Positions 44,975-52,703 of a stretch of 64,000 nucleotides of DNA are shown here, piece after piece. Every line of letters starts with the position of its first letter. Positions within the stretch are counted from its first letter, which is position 1. Below the pieces are notes generated by a model. The model was not told the origin of the DNA. It saw only the letters and a program-made list of their open reading frames with translations, and ran no database searches. The stretch is from CAYNUJ01 sp964573255 (GTDB lineage Bacteria; Bacteroidota; Ignavibacteria; Ignavibacteriales; Melioribacteraceae). A program made the position numbers and the translations under genes. Location of the stretch: the NCBI GenBank assembly GCA_964573255.1, contig CAZNJB010000019.1:6329-70328 (forward strand), written 5' to 3'.

Positions 44975-45923
44975 AACCAACCTCTCTAATTCTTGTATGT
45001 ATTGCTTTGTAAACTGTTAATATTGTTGCCGCATCGACATCGGCATATTCTTTAATTCTGCCTCTACCCATAACTCTTATTAATTCTTTACGTACGTTTT
45101 CAAGATCGGAAAGCCCTGCGCGTACCGAAAAGAATTCAGCCAATTGATTGCATTCGTTTTTGTTCAGTTTTATTCCGTGATAATCAGCCCACAGCTTAAC
45201 GTCTGATGCTTGCAGTCGCGGCAGTTTTATTACTTTGGTAATTCTGCGCAGATATTGTTCTTCATCCAGAACGCCGCTGTATGTTAGCTGACTAGGAACG
45301 AACATTGAATCGTAAAATCTATAGTTCCCAAGTAGAACGATTGAGAGAGAGGGAATGTTATCGAAAATATCCTGTAGCACTTTGAAATACCCCCAATCTT
45401 CCGTAAGCAGCCGCTGTGCTTCATCGATAATTAATAAACTGCGTGCATCACTCTGTAACATATTGATTAAGTGACGGAGATTGTTAACCGATCTGTCGTT
45501 CAGTCCGTAAAGCTTCAGCAGTTCTCTTACAAAACTTTTCCTTGCAGCCGTTTTCGGTTTTTCGAATTCGGAAAGAATCTGTATGTACTTTGCATTGTGT
45601 TTGTAAGCGAGTGATTTTGCCACGGTCGTTTTCCCTGCGCCGGTTGGCGCTGAAAGTGTAAGCATTTGCTTGTCCTGCATTGCGTGAAGTATCAGCTTTT
45701 CGAATTCATTGTGTAACGCCGTCGGCAAAATTGTTCCGTCCAGCAGCGATTGCCCTTCGATGATTTTACTCATTTTGTAAAGTATGCTCTCCGGAAATTC
45801 TCTTTTGCCCTGGATCATGAATAGGTATTCGAACCAAGGCAATCCGAGACGTGCGGCGGCGGCTTCTCTGGTAATTCCGTGACCGTCGCAATACTTTTGC
45901 CATTTACCCAATATTTTGTTCAT
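44934..45923 (-). CDS. MuB-like AAA+ ATPase, target-DNA activator
   Basis: 329 residues: an N-terminal helix-turn-helix (about 18-55) like that of MuB, then an AAA+ ATPase with Walker A APTGAGKTT (92-100) and Walker B SLLIIDEAQRL (about 160-170), and a C-terminal helical part. In Mu, MuB binds target DNA, blocks self-insertion and activates MuA. TnsC is the Tn7 counterpart. Start overlaps the transposase stop by 4 bp. Confidence 0.92.
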   Translation of the reverse strand: MNKILGKWQKYCDGHGITREAAAARLGLPWFEYLFMIQGKREFPESILYKMSKIIEGQSLLDGTILPTALHNEFEKLILHAMQDKQMLTLSAPTGAGKTTVAKSLAYKHNAKYIQILSEFEKPKTAARKSFVRELLKLYGLNDRSVNNLRHLINMLQSDARSLLIIDEAQRLLTEDWGYFKVLQDIFDNIPSLSIVLLGNYRFYDSMFVPSQLTYSGVLDEEQYLRRITKVIKLPRLQASDVKLWADYHGIKLNKNECNQLAEFFSVRAGLSDLENVRKELIRVMGRGRIKEYADVDAATILTVYKAIHTRIREVGFEEEIPQKSALSA

Positions 45924-47905
45924 GTTAACTCCGTTTTTATTGGTGTTCCGTAAATTTCAGATAGCTCTTTTTCAAAACTTTCTTTAAGCGCTTTTTCGGC
46001 TTTCTTTTGTTCTGCAGCCTGTTGCTTAACAACCTTCATCTCTTTTGCTGCAATTTCTCTAGCGGTGTTTAATTGAATTATTTGTGTCGGTCGGTGGGTT
46101 ATATTCTCATTATCTTCTGCTATTCTGGATGTAATTTTTTTTGCTTTTATTATTTCTTTATTCTGCTCTGCGCGCGCCTTGATAAATGTTCTTGCATATC
46201 CCTCTGCGTGAATTCCGGTGATTGTTCTCGGATGAGGCTCGGCAATACAGATGAATTTTTCTTTAGCTAATTCGAATACTGCAATTTCTTTTATAAATAT
46301 TACCTCTTTACCGCTTTGCTCACGAATCTTGATGAGATTATCAGGCGAGTAACGAATAACAACTTTCTGACCGATATAATGCTGTAGCTTGAGATTAATA
46401 TATGCATTGTTATTGATAAGAATTCCGTATTTATGAACCGTTCTAATTTCAGCTTTCATTGACAGCATCGCTAAAGTTTCTCTCGAAGGTAATGCTCGGC
46501 TTTGCCAGCCACACAGTTCAAAAACTTTTCTTCGCCAGAGCGGACTGTAGAGCTCACAACCGAGTTGCTTTTTGCTCCATTCTGCGTCGTTCAATATCCT
46601 ATATACGTCTGCCATACTTTGAGGTATATAGCCTGCAAATGCTTTGTTAACCAATTCGGACTCTTGGAAATATTTGAGATCTAAATTCAATGTATGAGGT
46701 ACAGCGAACTTTCCGCTGCATTCGGACTTAATTCCGGCGTGTGCTCTTCTGTTTAATTCGTCAACTTTCGCTATAACATAATCCACCATTTCTTCGCTTG
46801 TCCATATCGCTCTGCTTTTAACTAACTTTTCAAGTCTCTCCGGTTTTTCTTCATATTTCCTTCCGGTGTATTCTGGTCGATCCTTGAACCACTCCATTGT
46901 TCCGCCAATGCCGAATTGCCTTTCGATTAGCTTTGTTCTCGGTAAACGTACTGTTGAATGAGTTTCAACAAGTCCGAGATTTTGAATCAAGCCTTTTTCG
47001 TGTGAAAGTCCTATGCCCATAAGTTTCATTACAAGTTCGTGTTGTTCTTCCAACTTGAACGGTTTTAATTCGATTTCCTTTACTTCGTTCTTAGTCATCA
47101 ACCTGCTTTTCATCGCCTTGCCGTGATCGCTTTTATATATGACCGGCTTTTGGCTCAATCCGTATTTCAAAACAAAGTTGGAGAGATTATCCGCCAAACT
47201 GAAACTATCCGGACGCTCGACGATAGTGGGATAGCTTAAAATCCTATCGCCTACAGAATTATGAAACGCCGCCCAGGGTCTAATGATTTTCCCTTCGTGC
47301 ATGCAAAGCACATCGAATTGGGAGTGATCGTTCTGTATGAACTGCATCGGCTCATAGATGGAATAATCATGACGCAGAACCATTTCGTGATCATTCCGGA
47401 ATTTTATACCGCCTTTGTTGTTATACTTTTGAATTTCTGTATCGACGAAAGGCTTGGTTAAATCTATGAATCTTCTGTATGAAACAGGCTTTACTTTTTC
47501 TTCTTTACATATATCTAAAAAGAACCTGTAGCCTTCTTTGTACCCGAACCCTTTCTTTAATTTGTTCGGGGAAGAAGTTTTAGCCATTGTTATTATTGCA
47601 GCAGCGCGATAAATGATATGAGCCGGTACTTTTGAAGTTCCTTTATCGGCTCTCGGTTTCCGATTTGGTGCGACTTCTTTCTTGTTGTCAACCGGCGACA
47701 AGTTGGAAATAACCAAAGATTGAGCCGCTTCGCTTAGCGCACTTATGTGAATTTCGTAATAATATCCGCCGTTTGGTTTACTCTTTTTCCGTGTTAACGC
47801 TTTCGAGTAATACCCTGATTTAATTCTTCTCTGTATCGTCCTTTCCGAATATCCTTCTAACCGTGCAGCGCGATCTGTGGTTAACCAAATGTCAAAACTT
47901 TTCAT
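45920..47905 (-). CDS. MuA-like DDE transposase
   Basis: 661 residues. N-terminal winged helix (SERTIQRRIKSG, about 20-31), DNA-binding domains, and an RNase H-fold core with QNDHSQFDV (Asp193 or Asp198), KSDHGKA (Asp260) and KLIERQFG (Glu329) as the DDE triad. Then a basic domain and an Ala/Lys/Glu-rich C-terminal helix (about 610-661), expected to contact MuB. It catalyses integration and replicative transposition. The start overlaps the small upstream gene by 4 bp (ATGA). Confidence 0.92.
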   Translation of the reverse strand: MKSFDIWLTTDRAARLEGYSERTIQRRIKSGYYSKALTRKKSKPNGGYYYEIHISALSEAAQSLVISNLSPVDNKKEVAPNRKPRADKGTSKVPAHIIYRAAAIITMAKTSSPNKLKKGFGYKEGYRFFLDICKEEKVKPVSYRRFIDLTKPFVDTEIQKYNNKGGIKFRNDHEMVLRHDYSIYEPMQFIQNDHSQFDVLCMHEGKIIRPWAAFHNSVGDRILSYPTIVERPDSFSLADNLSNFVLKYGLSQKPVIYKSDHGKAMKSRLMTKNEVKEIELKPFKLEEQHELVMKLMGIGLSHEKGLIQNLGLVETHSTVRLPRTKLIERQFGIGGTMEWFKDRPEYTGRKYEEKPERLEKLVKSRAIWTSEEMVDYVIAKVDELNRRAHAGIKSECSGKFAVPHTLNLDLKYFQESELVNKAFAGYIPQSMADVYRILNDAEWSKKQLGCELYSPLWRRKVFELCGWQSRALPSRETLAMLSMKAEIRTVHKYGILINNNAYINLKLQHYIGQKVVIRYSPDNLIKIREQSGKEVIFIKEIAVFELAKEKFICIAEPHPRTITGIHAEGYARTFIKARAEQNKEIIKAKKITSRIAEDNENITHRPTQIIQLNTAREIAAKEMKVVKQQAAEQKKAEKALKESFEKELSEIYGTPIKTELT

Positions 47906-48078
47906 TTCAGCTTCCCGTTTTTAATAAGTTCTTTCGTTTTTTTGTAGATGTGCTTCTCGCTGCCGGTTCGCCAGGCAACGGTTGTTCCTTTGCCGGTTTC
48001 AGTTAATGTGGATTCTACTTTTTGAACTGCGATCTGCTTAGCTGCGCGTCTTAACTTTTTTGATAGTTTGCCGTTCAT
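47902..48078 (-). CDS. 58-residue basic microprotein upstream of the transposase
   Basis: A short frame from ATG 48078 to TGA 47902, whose stop overlaps the transposase ATG (ATGA), with AAGGTG five bases before its start. The protein begins MNGKLSKKLRRAAKQIAVQK, is strongly basic and contains VAWRTGSEKHIYKKTKE. The coupling and ribosome-binding site argue that it is real. Function unknown; perhaps a DNA- or transposase-binding protein. Confidence 0.6.
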   Translation of the reverse strand: MNGKLSKKLRRAAKQIAVQKVESTLTETGKGTTVAWRTGSEKHIYKKTKELIKNGKLK

Positions 48079-48092
48079 TGGTTCACCTTGTT

Positions 48093-48347
48093 TTAAATTA
48101 ATTTTTTATCAATACAAATTTTCCACAACCAACTTTTATAGGCTCGAATCGTTTTTTCTTTTTCGTAATCAGCTTTTTTCAATTTTGGTAACCTATATCC
48201 TGCCTTTGTAATCAAAACCCTCAAGTCATTAATTGTAAAATCTTTAATTGTTTTACCATATTTCGTTATTCTGAAAAATCCGTTGCCGTTTTTCCTTTTA
48301 CTCAATAGAGTCCCAATTTCTTTTTTACGTTTATTCTTTGCTTTCAT
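48093..48347 (-). CDS. Small basic early phage protein
   Basis: 84 residues, very Lys-rich, with FRITKYGKTIKDFTINDLRVL. No family recognised. Located 14 bp upstream of the 58-residue gene in the early operon; its start lies inside the end of the small membrane-protein gene. Confidence 0.55.
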   Translation of the reverse strand: MKAKNKRKKEIGTLLSKRKNGNGFFRITKYGKTIKDFTINDLRVLITKAGYRLPKLKKADYEKEKTIRAYKSWLWKICIDKKLI

Positions 48348-48477
48348 TGTTATTTACCTTTTGTTTTTTGGATAAATCTTTATAGAACATGTATGCTCCC
48401 ACCCATGCGATAAGGAAAGTATATAACATATAAGCAGCTAATAAAATTATTGGTTTTATGAAGATTTCGGTTATCAT
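48331..48477 (-). CDS. 48-residue single-span membrane microprotein
   Basis: A short frame from ATG 48477 to TAA 48331. The ATG overlaps the TGA of the Cro/Ner-like gene (ATGA). Residues about 10-32 form one hydrophobic helix (IILLAAYMLYTFLIAWVGAY), followed by a Lys-rich tail. It overlaps the next gene by 17 bp. Early phage membrane microproteins often modify the host envelope or exclude other phages, but no specific function is shown. Confidence 0.55.
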   Translation of the reverse strand: MITEIFIKPIILLAAYMLYTFLIAWVGAYMFYKDLSKKQKVNNNESKE

Positions 48478-48674
48478 AATTCTTTAATAACCTCTTCAAT
48501 TCGTTTTCGCATAGGTTCATATTTACCGCGCAATGCCATGCTTATATGCGGCTCGGTGATTTTTAATTTTGGATATTTTTGATTGAGAAGCGGTAACAGA
48601 TCCTTTTGATTGATGCCTTTTTGAAGTAAAGCAATTTTTAACTTTAGGTGCGGAGGAGTTTGATTCTTTTTCAT
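48474..48674 (-). CDS. Cro/Ner-like early regulator
   Basis: 66 residues, a small helix-turn-helix protein: KIALLQKGINQKDLLPLLNQKY then ITEPHISMALRGKYEPMRKRI. As first gene of the early operon and divergent from the repressor, it fits the role of Mu Ner or lambda Cro, which shuts off both promoters after induction. Confidence 0.7.
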   Translation of the reverse strand: MKKNQTPPHLKLKIALLQKGINQKDLLPLLNQKYPKLKITEPHISMALRGKYEPMRKRIEEVIKEL

Positions 48675-48718
48675 TTTTTCCGTACTATTATTTTAAGTAA
48701 TTAAAAATGACTGGTAGA

Positions 48719-48761
48719 AAAGTACAAAAATCTTTCACTTATGTCAAGAAGGAAAGTGAAA
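48719..48761. promoter_or_regulatory. Early promoter and operator between repressor and Ner-like gene
   Basis: On the minus strand: -35 TTGACA (48742-48747), 17-bp spacer, -10 TACTTT (48719-48724). An inverted repeat of the 8-mer AAGTGAAA (TTTCACTT at 48733-48740, AAGTGAAA at 48754-48761) overlaps the spacer and upstream side, a likely repressor/Ner operator. The same 8-mer occurs in the first two sites at the phage end. Confidence 0.6.
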
Positions 48762-48768
48762 AAATATT

Positions 48769-49200
48769 ATGCCTAAAGAAAAAGACATAAACTTTGGCAA
48801 GAGAATAAAAAAAATTAGATTAGAGCTAGGTCATACTCAGGAATCTTTTGCTAATTCAATAGGTGTCAAAGCCAAGAACAATGTTGCTCATTGGGAAAAA
48901 GGAAGGGCTTATCCTACTTATGAACAGTTAGTTAATATAGCTAAAATGAGCAATAGAAGAATATTGTGGATTATTACTGGAGAAGAACCGGAATACGAAT
49001 CAAATATAATTAGAGAATTAGATGAAAGAGAACGTGATTTGAATTTAAATAAAATAATTGATGAAAATAAAAGACTTAAAAAAGAAAATGAAGAACTAAG
49101 GAAAGAAAAGTACACTCTTATTACTGAAGTCAGCAAACTTAGTAAGGTTGCTGAAGAGATTGCAAAGTATAATGGTATAAAATACAAGAACAAAAAATAA
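48769..49200 (+). CDS. Phage repressor (XRE family with coiled-coil tail)
   Basis: 143 residues: an XRE helix-turn-helix (about 8-65; RIKKIRLELGHTQESFANSIG, NVAHWEKGRAYPTYEQL), a linker, and a charged coiled-coil C-terminus (about 85-130) for oligomerisation. No S24 peptidase domain, so it cannot self-cleave like LexA or lambda CI. Divergent from the Ner-like gene; the expected lysogeny repressor. Confidence 0.85.
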   Translation: MPKEKDINFGKRIKKIRLELGHTQESFANSIGVKAKNNVAHWEKGRAYPTYEQLVNIAKMSNRRILWIITGEEPEYESNIIRELDERERDLNLNKIIDENKRLKKENEELRKEKYTLITEVSKLSKVAEEIAKYNGIKYKNKK

Positions 49201-49211
49201 AGAGGTTAGCT

Positions 49212-49844
49212 ATGAAGCGTTTTGCTTTTGCTATTATAGTTTTTATGATTACCGGTTGCACAGCATCTCTCACCGTATTAAGAAAACCTATTAAAATTAT
49301 TCCAAAGAATTCAAACACCGGCATTTACAAAAAAGATTACAAAATCAGCGGTAAAATTGCCGAAGTTGGACCGGAAGACACGCTAACGGCAACCGCTTCT
49401 ACGTGGCTTTTCTATAAAGTTAATTACGATAATATAACTGGTTTTATTGCAAAGGATGAAGTATTGACACCGGGAATGCATAGGGAGTTTTCAGAAGAGC
49501 AGAAATACTATGACGAAGCAATGGCTTGTCCTTTAATATTTGAACTACCAAACTCGGAAGCCGAAAAAGCATGGGCAAGAGCGCAGAGTTTTATAGGAAG
49601 ATTCAGTCCGATGAAATTGCAAATTGCCACAGATTATATATTGCAAACTTATACGCCCACCAGAGCAACCTCGGCTGCATATGGATATTACGTAACCAGA
49701 ACGCCATTAGACAGTACTTATGAGTTCGAAGTAAATTGCGTAACCGACAATCCTTTTTTACAGCCGGAAGCAAATGAAAATGGACATTTAGCGGCGTATT
49801 ATATAAAAACCGGACAACTTAAATCAAAATACATACATCCTTAA
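49212..49844 (+). CDS. Phage-encoded lipoprotein with SH3b-like domain
   Basis: 210 residues. Lipoprotein signal with lipobox ITGC (Cys16). Residues about 45-85 (TWLFYKVNYDNITGFIAKDEV) fit a bacterial SH3 domain; the remainder has no motif I recognise. It follows the repressor by 11 bp on the same strand and is probably expressed in the lysogen, so envelope conversion or superinfection exclusion is a reasonable guess. Confidence 0.65.
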   Translation: MKRFAFAIIVFMITGCTASLTVLRKPIKIIPKNSNTGIYKKDYKISGKIAEVGPEDTLTATASTWLFYKVNYDNITGFIAKDEVLTPGMHREFSEEQKYYDEAMACPLIFELPNSEAEKAWARAQSFIGRFSPMKLQIATDYILQTYTPTRATSAAYGYYVTRTPLDSTYEFEVNCVTDNPFLQPEANENGHLAAYYIKTGQLKSKYIHP

Positions 49845-49895
49845 CCGTAAGCGGCTTTGCGATAAAGCGGGAAAACATGAATTAATAGGTGATCT

Positions 49896-50240
49896 ATGAT
49901 AAGAGAGAAATGGGTGTCATTACGCACTGCAATTAGAACAATAGGATTAGTAATATGCACTTATTTTATTGCAGATATGTTGAAACATTTAGCTGATAAA
50001 GGTGTTATAAATGTAGATGTGTTTTATAAGACTCTTGTAAATATCAGCGGATCGTTTTATATTAGTTGGACATTAACCGGAGTTTCTGTAATATGGGCTC
50101 TTCGCGAGCGGAGACTAAGAAGAAAAAACACTAAATATTTTGCTAAAGATTACGATAATAGACAAAAGAAGTATTGGCCTGAGAAAACTTCCTCCGGTAT
50201 AAATGAAGATGGAACAACAAGGCATGAGGATAAAATATGA
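49896..50240 (+). CDS. Membrane protein of the lysogenic module
   Basis: 114 residues with two hydrophobic helices (about 14-32 and 50-68) and a basic, polar C-terminal tail. The stop overlaps the next ATG. No family recognised. Confidence 0.6.
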   Translation: MIREKWVSLRTAIRTIGLVICTYFIADMLKHLADKGVINVDVFYKTLVNISGSFYISWTLTGVSVIWALRERRLRRKNTKYFAKDYDNRQKKYWPEKTSSGINEDGTTRHEDKI

Positions 50241-50803
50241 CGAATGAAACAATAATTATTTCGGTTATAAATATTATTATCTTTGTTGTATTATGGTTTT
50301 ATTTTATAAGAGAATATTTTGTTGATTCAACGCGACACGAATTATTTGTTTTGCGCGATCAATTATTTGAATATGCGCTAAAGAATAATATTCCTTTCGA
50401 TAACCCTGCCTTCAAACTTCGCTGGGAAGAGATGAATGCATTAATAAGGTTGACTCATGAATCCCACCTTATTTTCTTATCCAGCATACTGTTCGCTCGA
50501 AAAAAGAAGAAGGAAATTATTAAGTTTGTCAAAGAAAGAAATGAGATTCTCGAATCTCTAGCGCCTAAACACCGCGAGTATTTTGAGAGAAATAAAGCTC
50601 AAGAGCTTTCATTGTTCTTTTCATATATTATTAAATCTTCATTAATATTACTGATAATTACAGTTATTGGCGTATTCCTCCTTTCTTTTATTATGTTCGC
50701 TTTCTGGTTGCTCGAACGGGTAAACCTATATCCGCGCATTAAAGATAAAGTGTTGGACACATATAATGATTACCAGTATGTTGCAATGAATACTACTGGT
50801 TAA
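50237..50803 (+). CDS. Membrane protein of the lysogenic module
   Basis: 188 residues with a hydrophobic helix near the N-terminus (about 7-25) and another near 135-160, separated by a charged helical domain. Coupled to the preceding gene by an ATGA overlap. Function unknown; together with its neighbours it may form a lysogen-expressed envelope complex. Confidence 0.6.
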   Translation: MTNETIIISVINIIIFVVLWFYFIREYFVDSTRHELFVLRDQLFEYALKNNIPFDNPAFKLRWEEMNALIRLTHESHLIFLSSILFARKKKKEIIKFVKERNEILESLAPKHREYFERNKAQELSLFFSYIIKSSLILLIITVIGVFLLSFIMFAFWLLERVNLYPRIKDKVLDTYNDYQYVAMNTTG

Positions 50804-50809
50804 ATAATT

Positions 50810-52102
50810 TTATATTAAAATCAAAGCCTCAACCTCACTCTCATTCCTCATGAGGCTTTTCTTTACCGAGTGGATGTAGTGCGTCTGTCCGAATAAACTG
50901 AACCGGTAGCCGGGCATTAAATATTTCATTGAACTGACCGAATTATAAGTTGCCTTTAATCCTCTCGTTATTACCTTTCGCCATTTATTGTAATCATAGT
51001 ATTTCTTTTTGTAAGCGTAATATATTGCCTCTTGAAGGCTGGTGTATGCGTTATAACCCGGGTAAACATTTGAAACGTAATCGATTGCGGTAATGCCGTT
51101 AAATGCATCGTTGGGCAGATAAAGAATCATATTTGTATTCCAACTACCGTCGGTTCTGTCGATATTCGTAATGTGCATTTTCAATTCAAGATTATCGTTG
51201 ATGTGAGGATAGTTTGTTACCGCCTCGAAACTTAATCCGGATTTATTAAAATTATCCGGCATGTTGTCGAGTTCAACAATCAACTTTTGCAGCGCATATT
51301 TGTTACTCGGCTTTGTGAACTTTATATCGCCGGGTGTAACGGTGCGTTGTATATCTTTCTCATAGATCGATAAGATTAAATCTGTCCCGTCCCAGTAAAG
51401 CGAAGGATAAAAAAACAACTCTTTTGTTAGCTCGGATAATAATTCAAATTCATTCTTAATTCTCGCGGCATAGTTATTATTGCTCGTAACAACTTGGAAA
51501 TAGTCGCTCTTAAAAACCAAATCGTCCAGCTGGTGTTTATTGGTTTGACCTATTGCGTAAAACTCCCTGGCGTCGATGTATTCTATATCGGTTTTATTGG
51601 CGCTTTTGGCTCCGATGTGCGCTGCAATATATTTCATTATTGTTGCCAGCGTTATATGACCGGTAGTCGGGTCTGAAAGTGGAGCCAAGAAACCATAAAG
51701 ATCGGAAATTTTATTCTCTGTTAAAGATGCGAATCTGTGTACGGCATCAACTCTAATTTCGCCGATGACATTGCCTGAAGTGAACTCGTGAACATTCGGA
51801 TCAACACTGTTAATGTCAATATCTCCTATGAAGTAGAGTTCGTTGTCAACCAATACTTTTACGCCCAGGCTTAACGTGTTTAGCAGCGTACCTAAAACAT
51901 AATTGTCTTTATTCCAAAACGTGAAAGAGCAATCGCTTGCCCAAAACTCTCCGATACCGAATCCAAAGCCTTCCTCAACATCCCCGACTGCCTTTATTAC
52001 ATTCGGCATATTCTCTGTTGCCGTTGCAGCGTCGTAATCATAAAATTCAACTTTAACAGTTCCCGCCGGTAAAACTATATCCGGATGAATATACGTTTTC
52101 AT
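50810..52102 (-). CDS. Putative tail/baseplate hub protein
   Basis: 430 residues, beta-rich, no signal peptide. The C-terminal section PGYRFSLFGQTHYIHSVKKSLMRNESEVEALIL has the feel of tail hub/baseplate proteins that place a ligand-binding beta domain last. It is the last gene of the minus-strand virion block and converges with the lysogenic module. Family call is weak. Confidence 0.45.
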   Translation of the reverse strand: MKTYIHPDIVLPAGTVKVEFYDYDAATATENMPNVIKAVGDVEEGFGFGIGEFWASDCSFTFWNKDNYVLGTLLNTLSLGVKVLVDNELYFIGDIDINSVDPNVHEFTSGNVIGEIRVDAVHRFASLTENKISDLYGFLAPLSDPTTGHITLATIMKYIAAHIGAKSANKTDIEYIDAREFYAIGQTNKHQLDDLVFKSDYFQVVTSNNNYAARIKNEFELLSELTKELFFYPSLYWDGTDLILSIYEKDIQRTVTPGDIKFTKPSNKYALQKLIVELDNMPDNFNKSGLSFEAVTNYPHINDNLELKMHITNIDRTDGSWNTNMILYLPNDAFNGITAIDYVSNVYPGYNAYTSLQEAIYYAYKKKYYDYNKWRKVITRGLKATYNSVSSMKYLMPGYRFSLFGQTHYIHSVKKSLMRNESEVEALILI

Positions 52103-52151
52103 TTATCTCCTAAACGACTAATGACAAATGACCAATGACGAACGCCTCGTT

Positions 52152-52691
52152 TCATATCCTTTTTACCATCTCCTCAAGCTCTTTTTCAGTTAAGCCTAAA
52201 TACTTATGCAGCCTTTTCGATTTACCGGCTCCCAGGACATTATGATATTCAGCAAGCTTTTTATTTTGTGCATCTCCGTGACCTATTTCAATAACGCCGG
52301 AAGCCGGATCGACCTTCAACACGCGCAGACTTCTCAACAGCTTACCGCTCCAGCGCATATCAACTCTGCTGCTTTGCTTTCCGCTTTTTTCGCGCAGCCA
52401 TTTGTAGCCGCGTTTAATTACAACCCATAACCTCTTTGACTTTGTCCGGAACAATTCTGTCTCATCGTTGTATTCGCCTTTCAACATTTTCCACAGAACG
52501 TCTTTCTTTTTAACTGCGCCCAGCGGCATAGCAAAAGGTTTTGTACTGTATCGGTTTGCATTGGAAGAGCTGCCAGATAAGAATATACCTTTTGCAGTTC
52601 GCTGTTTAATTATCAGAACGGCTTTCGAGCCGATTTTCATCAATAGCGAATGCTTAATAATTTCATTCATTATTTCATTTGTTGCGCTCAT
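52152..52691 (-). CDS. Phage virion morphogenesis protein (gpG-like)
   Basis: 179 residues. The core MRWSGKLLRSLRV, then IEIGHGDAQNKKLAEYHNVLG fits the phage virion-morphogenesis / tail-completion family (Mu gpG). Mu gpG acts in head-tail joining. It lies between portal and tail-like gene, 12 bp after the portal stop. Confidence 0.7.
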   Translation of the reverse strand: MSATNEIMNEIIKHSLLMKIGSKAVLIIKQRTAKGIFLSGSSSNANRYSTKPFAMPLGAVKKKDVLWKMLKGEYNDETELFRTKSKRLWVVIKRGYKWLREKSGKQSSRVDMRWSGKLLRSLRVLKVDPASGVIEIGHGDAQNKKLAEYHNVLGAGKSKRLHKYLGLTEKELEEMVKRI

Positions 52692-52703
52692 CCGTTTCCA
52701 TAT

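Noticed and set aside
48918..49193. 91-residue minus-strand ORF opposite the repressor
   Set aside because: It is antisense to the coiled-coil region and its Ser/Leu/Phe-rich sequence mirrors Lys/Glu codons.
52121..52139. Three ATGAC units with 7-bp period
   Set aside because: Too short to mean more than a local slippage repeat in an intergenic gap.
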